Assembly (NCBI GenBank): GCA_046723735.1
Contig: JBKOVB010000088.1
Coordinates: 14,670-78,669, forward strand
Source of the DNA: RYN-111 sp046723735
Lineage (GTDB): Bacteria; Actinomycetota; Actinomycetes; Mycobacteriales; SCTD01
Direction: 5' to 3'
DNA length: 64,000 nt
Position 1 is the stretch's first letter, and each line of letters opens with the position of its first letter. The notes beneath the pieces were generated by a model, which had not been told where the DNA came from, ran no database searches, and saw only the letters and a program-made list of their open reading frames with translations. Shown here piece after piece: positions 1 through 7,444 of the stretch. Both the position numbers and the translations under genes were made by a program.

Positions 1-1124
1 GACCGGCGGTTGGCGATCTTCGTCAGGCCGTCCGTGGCGGCGAGCCGTTGGACGCCCTCGAGCAGCCACGCGTTGCGCAGGGCCAGGGCGCCGTACGACG
101 CGGAGCGCTGCAGGCCCGCGACCAGCCGGCGGTGGCTGCGGGCACGGCCTGCCGGCTCCACGACCAGCGCCCCGAGAGGTCGCATGTCCATCGAGAGAGG
201 TACGACGAGCAGCGGGCCGGCACCGCCCATCAGCCGGGCGAGCCACGGGTCTCGGCGCGGGTCGAGCCGCAGCACCTGCACCGTGCTGCCCTGCTGGTGC
301 GCCTGCTGCACCACAGCCGACGGGCCGGGACGGCCCGGGGCCGCCTCGACCTCCCCGTCCAGGCCGTACGACGCCAGCAGCGGCAGCGAGCCGTCCTGGC
401 TGGCGAGGACGACACCGCGCCGCAGGCCGTAGCTGCCGACCACCGCCTCGAGCAGGGTCTGCGCCACCGTCCCGGAGTTCGCGCTGCGCTCCACGCGATG
501 GGTCAGCGCGGTGAGCGCGTCCAGGTCGTGCCGGCGCCGCCGCAGCTCGCGCTCGTTGAGCACGGACAGCGCCGTGGCCGCCAGCGCCACGAGCCAGAGC
601 ACCACCAGGAAGACGGCGAGCTGTTGCGCAGGCGTCCCCTGGCCCGCCCGCGTCGTGTCGAGCAGGGCGCCGCGGTCGACGAGCAGCCGCATGCCCCCGA
701 GCAACAGCGTGTCGAGCGCTGCGAGGACGAGTCCGGTACGCCACGAGGCGAGCAGGGCGACGGCCGCGAGGTGGAGCAGCAGCGCGTACTGCAGCGGGCT
801 CGCCGTACCGCCGGTGCTGTAGATCCCCCAGGTCAACCAGGCCGCGTCGACCACGAGCATCGCGCGCAGCGTCACCCGGATCCCGACCGGACGCAGCCCC
901 ACGGCGCCGCCCGCGAGCAGCGCGAGCAACGTGAAGGCCAACGTCAGCGGCACGAGCGCATCGGGGTGCGGCTGCAGGGCGTCCGGCACGGCCGCGACGG
1001 CCACGAGCACCAGCCCGACCGCCACGGCCCGGATCCATTGCATCACCCGGAAGCGGTCCTGAACGGTCGCACGTCTGACGGGCAGGCTGCCGCGCGCCTC
1101 TCTCCGCGTGCTGACGAGCGCCAT
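1..1124 (-). CDS. membrane-anchored GGDEF-domain protein (diguanylate cyclase-like), C-terminus cut off
   Basis: The ATG start is at 1122-1124 and the frame stays open to the left edge, so the gene is partial. The visible ~374 residues begin with a basic segment, then several hydrophobic helices (first ~200 residues), a stretch rich in Arg and Leu, and a GAF-like region. The last residues before the edge read DGLTKIANRR, which matches the opening of a GGDEF domain (D-x-LT-x-x-x-NRR). Family knowledge: such proteins make the second messenger c-di-GMP from GTP when the GGDEF signature is intact, but the signature itself lies outside the window, so activity cannot be judged. It is divergent from an exopolysaccharide-type sugar transferase, a pairing that would suit c-di-GMP control of surface polysaccharide; that link is inference. 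Confidence 0.7.
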   Translation of the reverse strand, partial: MALVSTRREARGSLPVRRATVQDRFRVMQWIRAVAVGLVLVAVAAVPDALQPHPDALVPLTLAFTLLALLAGGAVGLRPVGIRVTLRAMLVVDAAWLTWGIYSTGGTASPLQYALLLHLAAVALLASWRTGLVLAALDTLLLGGMRLLVDRGALLDTTRAGQGTPAQQLAVFLVVLWLVALAATALSVLNERELRRRRHDLDALTALTHRVERSANSGTVAQTLLEAVVGSYGLRRGVVLASQDGSLPLLASYGLDGEVEAAPGRPGPSAVVQQAHQQGSTVQVLRLDPRRDPWLARLMGGAGPLLVVPLSMDMRPLGALVVEPAGRARSHRRLVAGLQRSASYGALALRNAWLLEGVQRLAATDGLTKIANRR

Positions 1125-1429
1125 GCCGTGCCCCCTGTGAGCCGCCCCGGACGAGCGGTCTCGAGTGACATCGGCAGCAGCGCGGTTCGCGGGCAGAGCC
1201 GAACCGGGTGAACTGCGCTGGACCGGGACCTGCCGAGAACGGGACAGATACGGCCAGAAGGGTGCAGGGGTTCGGCCAGACGGGCCGGTGCCCTCTCCTC
1301 CCCTGGGGCAGAATGTCCGGTTCGAGGCACCGATCTGCCTCCCGGGCGTGATGAAAACGGCCGACGCGCGTTATGGGGGGTGTGGGCTCAGCAGCGAGCC
1401 CTCGCCGGTTCGTCAGGGGGGAGGTCCTG
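1125..1429. other. divergent intergenic region, GGDEF gene / sugar transferase
   Basis: This 305-bp gap must hold the promoters of both divergent genes. I see no convincing -35/-10 pair. Just upstream of the sugar transferase start, positions 1416-1423 form a strong purine-rich ribosome binding site (GGGGGAGG), which is why the GTG at 1430 is preferred over the ATG at 1373. Confidence 0.4.
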
Positions 1430-2938
1430 GTGACGCTTGCAGACCCGGGGCTCCCGACCCGGGACCCGTTCGTCGACGACCTCGCGCGGACGACCCTCCC
1501 GCTGCTCGAGGCCGACGCCGGACGAGCTCCGTGGCTGCGGCGCTACGCCCGCACCCTCGTCGCCGTCGACACCGTCGTCCTGCTGGTCGCCGGGCTCGTC
1601 GGTGCGGTCGCCCGGTTCGGGGTCCACGCCGACCAGAGCCAGATCCGCGGCGTGCCGTACCTGCTCGTCGGGCTGGTGCTCCTGCCGTTCTGGATCGCGA
1701 CGCTCGCGCTCAGCCGGTGCTACGAGACGCGGTTCGTGGGCACCGGGTCGGAGGAGTTCAAGCGGGTCGCGAACGCGTCGTTCCGCGTCGCCGCGCTCAT
1801 CGTCTTCGCCGCCTTCGTCACCAGGACCGACGTCGCCCGCGGCTTCCTCGCCGTCGCGCTGCCGCTCGGGCTGTGCGGCGTGGTGGCCGGTCGGCTCGCG
1901 GGCCGGGCGTGGCTGCACCGGCAGCGCCGGTTGGGTCGCTGCGTCCACAAGGTCGTCGTCGTCGGCTCCGCGGAGGCCGCCCTCGAGATGACCATGAAGC
2001 TGCAGCGCGAGCCCCTCGCCGGCCTGCAGGTCGTCGCGGCGTGCGTCATCGGCGACGCCAGGCGCTACGCCGCCGACACGCTCGTGCCGGTGCTGGGCGA
2101 TCTGACCGATGTGGTCGAGGTCCTCAACGAGCTCGGCGCCGACACCGTGTGCGTCGCGGCCGGCCCCGGCGTCACCTCCGAGGCCCTGCGGCGGCTGTCG
2201 TACGAGCTCGAGGGCAGCCACGTCGACCTGCTCGTGTCGCCCGTGCTGACGAACGTGACCGGCACCCGGCTGTCGCACCGCACGCTGCCCGGCCTGCCGC
2301 TGCTGCACGTCGACGAGCCGGAGCTCACCGGCGCGCGCCGTCTCGTCAAGGCCTGCTTCGACCGCTTCGTCGGCCTGCTGCTGCTCGTCGCCGTCAGCCC
2401 GCTGCTGCTGGCCCTCGCCGTCGCCGTCCGGCTCACCAGCCCCGGGCCTGCGTTCTTCCTGCAGGACCGGGTGGGCCGGGCCGGGGAGCAGTTCCGGGTC
2501 TGGAAGCTGCGCACCATGCACCTGGACGCCGAGTCGCGCCGGGAGGCGCTCGCGAGCCTGAACGTGCACCGCGACGGGGGTGTGCTGTTCAAGATCCACG
2601 ACGACCCGCGCGTCACCCGGCTCGGCCGGCTGCTGCGCCGGTACTCGCTCGACGAGCTCCCCCAGCTCGTGAACGTGGTGCTGGGCGACATGTCCCTCGT
2701 GGGGCCACGCCCGCCGCTGCGCGAGGAGGTGGACCGCTACGACTCGCACGTGCACCGGCGGCTGCTCGTGAAGCCCGGGATGACCGGCCTGTGGCAGGTG
2801 AGCGGCCGCAGCGACCTGGCGTGGGAGGAGTCGGTCCGCCTCGACCTGCACTACGTCGAGAACTGGTCGCTCGGTCTCGACGTGGCCATCATCTTCAAGA
2901 CCGTCATGACCGTGCTGCGCCCCTCCGGCGCGTACTGA
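1430..2938 (+). CDS. exopolysaccharide polyprenyl glycosylphosphotransferase (WcaJ/CpsE type)
   Basis: Predicted 502-residue membrane protein that transfers a hexose-1-phosphate from a UDP-sugar to undecaprenyl phosphate, starting a surface-polysaccharide repeat unit. About four hydrophobic segments occupy the first ~140 residues, followed by a soluble nucleotide-binding-like middle region (KVVVVGSAEAAL). The last ~200 residues are a bacterial sugar transferase domain: a hydrophobic hairpin, then SPGPAFFLQDRVG, KLRTM, SLDELPQLVNV, LVGPRP and KPGMTGLWQVSGR. The GTG at 1430 sits 6 nt after a strong Shine-Dalgarno; an in-frame ATG at 1373 has none and would add 19 residues. No other polysaccharide genes are adjacent, so the product polymer is unknown. 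Confidence 0.88.
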   Translation: MTLADPGLPTRDPFVDDLARTTLPLLEADAGRAPWLRRYARTLVAVDTVVLLVAGLVGAVARFGVHADQSQIRGVPYLLVGLVLLPFWIATLALSRCYETRFVGTGSEEFKRVANASFRVAALIVFAAFVTRTDVARGFLAVALPLGLCGVVAGRLAGRAWLHRQRRLGRCVHKVVVVGSAEAALEMTMKLQREPLAGLQVVAACVIGDARRYAADTLVPVLGDLTDVVEVLNELGADTVCVAAGPGVTSEALRRLSYELEGSHVDLLVSPVLTNVTGTRLSHRTLPGLPLLHVDEPELTGARRLVKACFDRFVGLLLLVAVSPLLLALAVAVRLTSPGPAFFLQDRVGRAGEQFRVWKLRTMHLDAESRREALASLNVHRDGGVLFKIHDDPRVTRLGRLLRRYSLDELPQLVNVVLGDMSLVGPRPPLREEVDRYDSHVHRRLLVKPGMTGLWQVSGRSDLAWEESVRLDLHYVENWSLGLDVAIIFKTVMTVLRPSGAY

Positions 2939-3094
2939 GCGGGAGCGGCGCGGTCGCCTGACCCCGTGCTTCCGGCCGTGACTGTGCGCCGCCCAGCCAC
3001 CACCGGCCGGTGAGGGCATCCCCCGTTGTGGATGATGCGCAGTCGAGGCGGGCGGACCACAGTCGCACGTGCCGCTGTCGGCGGGGGAATCGCC

Positions 3095-3259
3095 ATGACG
3101 TCAGGCGCTGACGAGCGGTCGTCGCACCGACCGATCGCACACGGAGGACGGGGCTCGATCGTGTTGATCCCGGCGCAGCCGTGGTGGTCCATCACGCTGA
3201 TCCTGATCGACCTGTGGATCATCCACGCGCTGTTCGTCCACCGTCGCGAAGTCCTGTGA
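3095..3259 (+). CDS. small single-span membrane protein upstream of the arylsulfatase
   Basis: A 54-residue protein starting at ATG 3095 behind GGGGGAA. The N-terminal half is hydrophilic; the C-terminal half is one hydrophobic span containing PWWSITLILIDLWIIHALFV and ending in a basic tail (HRREVL). It stops 28 nt before the arylsulfatase start and looks co-transcribed with it. I do not recognise a named family. A helper or membrane anchor for the neighbouring enzyme is possible but unproven. An upstream in-frame ATG at 3026 would add 23 arginine-rich residues and has no ribosome binding site. Confidence 0.5.
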   Translation: MTSGADERSSHRPIAHGGRGSIVLIPAQPWWSITLILIDLWIIHALFVHRREVL

Positions 3260-3287
3260 GACACCTGATGCGCACCAGGAGTGCCTG

Positions 3288-5648
3288 ATGTCAGCATTCG
3301 ATCTCCCGCGAACCGTCCTGCCGATCCCGGAACGGGGCCAGGTGGGGCTGACCACCTACGACGCCAAGGACCCCGACACGCCGTTCGCGCCGATCCAGGC
3401 GGTGCGCCCGCCGGACGGGGCGCCCAACGTGCTGATCGTCCTGCTCGACGACATCGGGTTCGGGGCGTCGAGCGCATTTGGCGGGCCGTGCGCGACACCG
3501 AACGCCGAGAGGCTCGCAGCAGGCGGCCTGAAGCTCACCCGGTTCCACACCACGGCGCTGTGCGCCCCGACTCGGCAGGCCCTGCTCACCGGGCGCAACC
3601 ACCACGCGGTGGGCATGGGTGTGATCACCGAGATGGCCACATCGGCACCGGGGTACGACTCGGTTCGGCCGAACAATGCGGCACCGCTGGCCGAGATGCT
3701 CAAGCTGAACGGCTACTGCACGGCCCAGTTCGGCAAGTGCCACGAGGTCCCCGGTTGGCAGACGAGCCCGATGGGACCCTTCAGCCAGTGGCCGACCGGC
3801 AGCGGGTTCGACTACTTCTACGGCTTCATCGGCGGGGAGACGAACCAGTACTACCCGGCGATCTACGAAGGCACCACGCCGGTGGAGCCGGCCACGACCC
3901 CGGAGCAGGGCTTCCACTTCACCGAGGACATGACCGACAAGGCGATCGCCTGGGTCCGGCAGCAGCGGTCACTGATGCCCGACAAGCCGTTCTTCATGTA
4001 CTTCGCACCAGGCGCCACCCACGCGCCGCACCACGTGCCCCAGGAGTGGGCGAACCGCTACCGCGGCCGGTTCGCCGCGGGCTGGGACGTCCTGCGCGCC
4101 GAGATCTTCGCCCGGCAGCGGGAGCTCGGTGTCATCCCGTCCGACGCCGAGCTGACGGCGCGGCACGAGGAGATCCCGGCCTACGACGACATGCCGGCGG
4201 AGCTCAAGCCGGTCCTCGAGCGGCAGATGGAGGTGTACGCCGGGTTCCTGGAGCACACCGACAATCACGTCGGCCGGCTGCTCGACACGCTCGAGGACAT
4301 GCAGGTCCTCGAGGACACCCTCGTCTACTACATCCTTGGCGACAACGGGGCGAGCGCCGAAGGCACCATCCACGGCAGCTACAACGAGGTGCTGCTCTTC
4401 AACGGCGCAGCTCAGCTGGAGACGCCCGAGTTCCTCATCGCGCACGTCGACAGCCTCGGCAGCCCCAGCGCTTACAACCACTACGCCGTCGGCTGGGCGC
4501 ACGCGATGTGCACGCCGTACCAGTGGACCAAGCAGGTCGCCTCGCACTGGGGTGGCACACGCAACGGGGCCATCGTCCACTGGCCCCGCGGGATCGGCGC
4601 GAAGGGCGAGATCCGCCAGCAGTTCCACCACGTCATCGACATCGCGGCGACCGTGCTCGAGGTCGCGAAGCTGCCTGCTCCGGACTTCGTCAACGGGCTC
4701 CAGCAGATGCCGCTACACGGCGTAAGCATGGCCTACTGCTTCGACGACGCCACGGCAGCAGAACAGCGTGAGACGCAGTACTTCGAGATGATGTGCAACC
4801 GCGGGATCTACCACAAGGGCTGGACGGCGGTGACCAAGCACCGCACACCCTGGATGGTCACCGGCGCCGGGACGCCCTTCGACGAGGACGTGTGGGAGCT
4901 CTACGACACCAACACCGACTGGACGCAGGCCCACGACCTGGCGCGCGAGATGCCCGACAAGCTGCGGGATCTGCAGCGGCTGTTCCTCATCGAGGCGACC
5001 AAGTACAACGTCTTCCCGCTCGACGACCGCGTCATCGAGCGGATGAACGCCGAGCTGGCGGGACGCCCGAGCCTGGTGAGGGGTAACTCCCAGTTGCTGT
5101 TCGGGGGGATGGGTCGGCTGACCGAGAGCTCGGTGCTGAACCTGAAGAACAAGTCGCATGCGGTGACCGCGGAGATCGTGGTGCCCGACGGCGGCGCGAA
5201 CGGGGTGATCATCGCCCAGGGGGGTGCCTTCGCAGGCTGGGCGCTGTACCTGCACGAAGGTCGTCCCACCTACTGCTACAACCTGCTCGGTTTGGATCTC
5301 GCCAAGGTGGCCGCGGACACTGTGGTCCCGGCAGGTTCCCACCAGGTGCGCATGGAGCTCGCGTACGACGGCGGCGGGCTGGCCAAGGGCGGCGAGGTGT
5401 CGCTGTTCCTCGACGGCGCCAAGGTGGGCGAGGGGCACCTGCCGGCCAGCGTCCCCATGATCTTCTCCGCCGACGAGACCTGCGACATCGGGCAGGACAC
5501 GGGGTCAGCGGTCAGCGACGACTACTCCGCCACCGAGAGCAGGTTCAGCGGCACCGTGAAGTGGGTCCAACTGGATGCCGGCAAGGACGATCACGACCAC
5601 CTGATCACTCCGGAGGAGCGCTTCCGCGTCGCCATGGCCAGGCAGTAA
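3288..5648 (+). CDS. arylsulfatase (type I, formylglycine-dependent sulfatase)
   Basis: A 786-residue sulfate-ester hydrolase of the alkaline-phosphatase superfamily. Metal-site residues appear as Asp54-Asp55 (VLLDDIGFG) and Asp352-Asn353 (LGDNGAS). The modification signature is LCAPTRQALLTGR, with Cys92 the residue normally oxidised to formylglycine and Arg96 supporting it; Lys150 (FGK) and His245 (GATHAPHH) match usual sulfate-site positions. A ~150-residue C-terminal extension follows the sulfatase core, as in the large actinobacterial and pseudomonad enzymes. There is no signal peptide, so a cytoplasmic location is likely. No formylglycine-generating enzyme gene is in the window. Natural substrate unknown. 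It lies between a tiny membrane protein and a DUF6325 gene on the same strand. Confidence 0.92.
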   Translation: MSAFDLPRTVLPIPERGQVGLTTYDAKDPDTPFAPIQAVRPPDGAPNVLIVLLDDIGFGASSAFGGPCATPNAERLAAGGLKLTRFHTTALCAPTRQALLTGRNHHAVGMGVITEMATSAPGYDSVRPNNAAPLAEMLKLNGYCTAQFGKCHEVPGWQTSPMGPFSQWPTGSGFDYFYGFIGGETNQYYPAIYEGTTPVEPATTPEQGFHFTEDMTDKAIAWVRQQRSLMPDKPFFMYFAPGATHAPHHVPQEWANRYRGRFAAGWDVLRAEIFARQRELGVIPSDAELTARHEEIPAYDDMPAELKPVLERQMEVYAGFLEHTDNHVGRLLDTLEDMQVLEDTLVYYILGDNGASAEGTIHGSYNEVLLFNGAAQLETPEFLIAHVDSLGSPSAYNHYAVGWAHAMCTPYQWTKQVASHWGGTRNGAIVHWPRGIGAKGEIRQQFHHVIDIAATVLEVAKLPAPDFVNGLQQMPLHGVSMAYCFDDATAAEQRETQYFEMMCNRGIYHKGWTAVTKHRTPWMVTGAGTPFDEDVWELYDTNTDWTQAHDLAREMPDKLRDLQRLFLIEATKYNVFPLDDRVIERMNAELAGRPSLVRGNSQLLFGGMGRLTESSVLNLKNKSHAVTAEIVVPDGGANGVIIAQGGAFAGWALYLHEGRPTYCYNLLGLDLAKVAADTVVPAGSHQVRMELAYDGGGLAKGGEVSLFLDGAKVGEGHLPASVPMIFSADETCDIGQDTGSAVSDDYSATESRFSGTVKWVQLDAGKDDHDHLITPEERFRVAMARQ

Positions 5649-5685
5649 GCCCGAGCAGGACGCGTCCCAACGAAGGAGTCAGCAC

Positions 5686-6135
5686 ATGGCCGAAGACATC
5701 GTCGCCGAGCTCGGTCCCGTCGACTGGATCGTGGTGGAGTTCCCCGGGGACAAGTTCAACGGGGAGATCGCTCCCACTCTGAAGAGCCTGGTGGACCGCG
5801 AGATCGTGCGGGTCCTGGACCTGCTGATCCTGCGCAAGGACGCCGACGGGTCTCTGGAGGCGTTCGAGATGGCCGACCTGGAGGACACCGAGCTCGGCGA
5901 GCTGCGCGCCTACGAGGCAGAGCTCGCCATGCTGCTCAGCGCCGAGGACGTCGAGTCCGTGGCCGCGGCGGTCGAGCCCGGCAGCACCGCAGCCGTGCTG
6001 GTCTGGGAGAACGCATGGGCGGCGCCCTTCGCCTCGGCGGTGCGCCGCGCCGGCGGCCAGCTCGTCGCCAGCGGCCGGATCCCGGTCCAGGCGCTCCTGG
6101 CCGCCATCGAAGCAGACGAAGAGGAAGGAGCCTGA
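5686..6135 (+). CDS. DUF6325 family protein
   Basis: A 149-residue acidic soluble protein starting at an ATG behind AAGGAG, 37 nt after the arylsulfatase. It contains GPVDWIVVEFPG near the start, IVRVLDLLILRKDADG in the middle and a long acidic C-terminus. This matches the DUF6325 group of actinobacterial proteins, whose members often sit beside short SHOCT or membrane peptides; no biochemical function is known to me. The fold is probably alpha/beta with a helical C-terminal half. Its place between a sulfatase and a small basic peptide suggests one transcript, 3095-6289. Confidence 0.7.
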   Translation: MAEDIVAELGPVDWIVVEFPGDKFNGEIAPTLKSLVDREIVRVLDLLILRKDADGSLEAFEMADLEDTELGELRAYEAELAMLLSAEDVESVAAAVEPGSTAAVLVWENAWAAPFASAVRRAGGQLVASGRIPVQALLAAIEADEEEGA

Positions 6136-6136
6136 C

Positions 6137-6289
6137 ATGCCGCTCGCAGCCCGACGTATGGCGGCCAGGCCGGTCGTGGGGCCGGCGCCCGTCGCCCGCG
6201 TGGCCACCACCGCCGCCACCGCTGCGGTCGTGGTCCACGGCGTCAACCGCCGCCAGGACCGGCGCGAAGACCGCCGCGACCGCCGCTAG
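6137..6289 (+). CDS. 50-residue basic peptide, last gene of the sulfatase cluster
   Basis: Starts with an ATG one base after the DUF6325 stop (GGAAGGAGCCTGACATG supplies the ribosome binding site) and ends at 6287-6289. The peptide is a run of Ala, Val, Pro and Arg with a short hydrophobic stretch (ARVATTAATAAVVVHGV) and an Arg/Asp-rich tail (NRRQDRREDRRDRR). It resembles the short hydrophobic partner often encoded after DUF6325 genes but lacks a recognisable SHOCT segment. Tight coupling and codon pattern support translation; function unknown. Confidence 0.5.
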   Translation: MPLAARRMAARPVVGPAPVARVATTAATAAVVVHGVNRRQDRREDRRDRR

Positions 6290-6319
6290 CCACGGCGGTG
6301 GGGACGGGGTCGCGTCCTG

Positions 6320-6391
6320 TGGAGCCACGGGGATTCGAACCCCGGACCTTCGCCTTGCAAAGGCGCTGCTCTACCACTGAGCTATGGCCCC
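6320..6391 (-). tRNA. tRNA-Ala (anticodon TGC)
   Basis: The minus strand reads GGGGCCATAGCTCAG from the 5' end, has anticodon TGC within CCTTTGCAAGG, a TTCGAAT T-loop, and an acceptor stem pairing GGGGCCA with TGGCTCC (one G-T pair) plus discriminator A. CCA is not encoded. Length is 72 nt. Confidence 0.97.
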
Positions 6392-6433
6392 TCGAGCACC
6401 GGCTGACGCCGGTTCGGGTGTCGTGCCGCGCCC

Positions 6434-6562
6434 TCAGCGGGTGTCGGGCTGACCGGCGGCCTCGTTCCAGAGGTCGCGTTCGGCGCGCTGGGCCTTCTTG
6501 CGCTTCGCGACCACCGCCGCCACGACGCCGATCACGGCTGCGAGGAGAGTCCGCTTCTTCAC
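6434..6562 (-). CDS. DLW-39 family protein
   Basis: A 42-residue protein starting with GTG at 6560-6562 behind GAGGAGGA. It has a basic N-terminus (VKKRTLL), one hydrophobic helix (AAVIGVVAAVVA), a basic stretch (KRKKAQRAERD) and the family hallmark DLW before a polar tail. DLW-39 proteins are very short actinobacterial proteins encoded near the gyrA end of the origin region, as here between two tRNA genes. The helix suggests membrane association. Function is not established. It is easily missed because of its size. Confidence 0.85.
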   Translation of the reverse strand: MKKRTLLAAVIGVVAAVVAKRKKAQRAERDLWNEAAGQPDTR

Positions 6563-6600
6563 GTCGTCCTCCTCGAGGGGTTCGCAGCGGCCGCGCTCGG

Positions 6601-6674
6601 TGGGCCTAGGAGGACTTGAACCTCCGGCCTCATCCTTATCAGGGATGCGCTCTAACCAACTGAGCTATAGGCCC
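6601..6674 (-). tRNA. tRNA-Ile (anticodon GAT)
   Basis: The minus strand starts GGGCCTATAGCTCAG, carries anticodon GAT in CCCTGATAAGG, a TTCAAGT T-loop, and an acceptor stem pairing GGGCCTA with TAGGCCC plus discriminator A; 74 nt, CCA not encoded. tRNA-Ile followed by tRNA-Ala downstream of gyrA is the usual actinobacterial order. Confidence 0.97.
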
Positions 6675-6677
6675 GAG

Positions 6678-6693
6678 CGTGCCCTTCGGCACG
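6678..6693 (-). terminator. short hairpin between DUF3566 gene and tRNA-Ile
   Basis: CGTGCC and GGCACG pair around a CTTC loop, 35 nt past the DUF3566 stop and just before the tRNA 5' end. There is no T-run, so it may equally be a processing element of the tRNA precursor. Confidence 0.35.
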
Positions 6694-6727
6694 TCGAAGG
6701 AGCCTAGCAGCAGGGCCTCGTCGGTCG

Positions 6728-7444
6728 TCAGTCGCGTTCGCCCAGGGTCATCTCGACCCCACCGGTGAAGGTGGCGCAGACGTTGTAGAGCATCGCCCCG
6801 ACGGTCGTGAAGGCCGTGAGCAGGACCACGTCCGCGGCCGCGATGAGCGCCCCGAAGCCGAGGAAGCGGCCACGGGTCAGCAGCGGACCGCTGCCCTGCA
6901 CGTCCGACACCGCCTTGTTGACGCTGTCCGGGACGCCGAAGGCGTCGAGCAGCGTGTAGAGCACCAGCGCGGCCACGATCGTGACCACCGCCAGGAACAA
7001 CGACAGCAGCAGCGTGGTGACGAACACCGACCACGGGTCCAGCCGGCGGACCGCGAGCCGGGCGCGCCGCCCGCGGACCTGCGGCGCCCGGGCGAGGGGA
7101 GGTCGTGGCGGCGCCGGTCGCGCCCCTCGCTCCGGTACGACGGTCGTCGCGGCTGCGGCATCAGTACCCCCAGGGGGTACAGGGCGAGGGGGTGGCAGCG
7201 GGCTCGGCCGGTCAGGGACCCCTGGGCGGGCCGGGCCGCTCTGCGCAGTGCCGGGGCTGCTGGCGGTCGGCGCAGGGGCGGCGCTCGACGAGCCGCCGGT
7301 CGACGGCGAGGTGGGACCGGATGAGGGCGCCGCGGGTGGGATCGCGGCCGCAGGCGGCGTCGTGGGCTCGCTGTCCGGGCCGGACGTGGCCGGCTCGCCT
7401 GTCGACCGGCCGGTCGAGGCGGCCGTCACCGGCGGCTCCGTCAC
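6728..7444 (-). CDS. DUF3566 domain-containing membrane protein
   Basis: A 238-residue protein whose start codon overlaps the gyrA stop by 4 nt, so it is translationally coupled to gyrA. Residues 1-125 are low-complexity Pro/Ser/Ala-rich sequence; a basic segment (RGRRARLAVRRLDPWSV) leads into the DUF3566 core with two membrane helices (VFVTTLLLSLFLAVVTIVAA and DVVLLTAFTTVGAMLYNVCA) ending at GGVEMTLGE. This is the homologue of the conserved gene after gyrA in mycobacteria and streptomycetes. Family function is unknown; the disordered cytoplasmic tail could bind partners. Confidence 0.88.
   Translation of the reverse strand: MTEPPVTAASTGRSTGEPATSGPDSEPTTPPAAAIPPAAPSSGPTSPSTGGSSSAAPAPTASSPGTAQSGPARPGVPDRPSPLPPPRPVPPGGTDAAAATTVVPERGARPAPPRPPLARAPQVRGRRARLAVRRLDPWSVFVTTLLLSLFLAVVTIVAALVLYTLLDAFGVPDSVNKAVSDVQGSGPLLTRGRFLGFGALIAAADVVLLTAFTTVGAMLYNVCATFTGGVEMTLGERD

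Noticed and set aside
3095..6391. Genomic island integrated at tRNA-Ala
   Set aside because: The sulfatase cluster abuts tRNA-Ala, but no duplicate of the tRNA 3' end, integrase or att-like repeat was found in the window.
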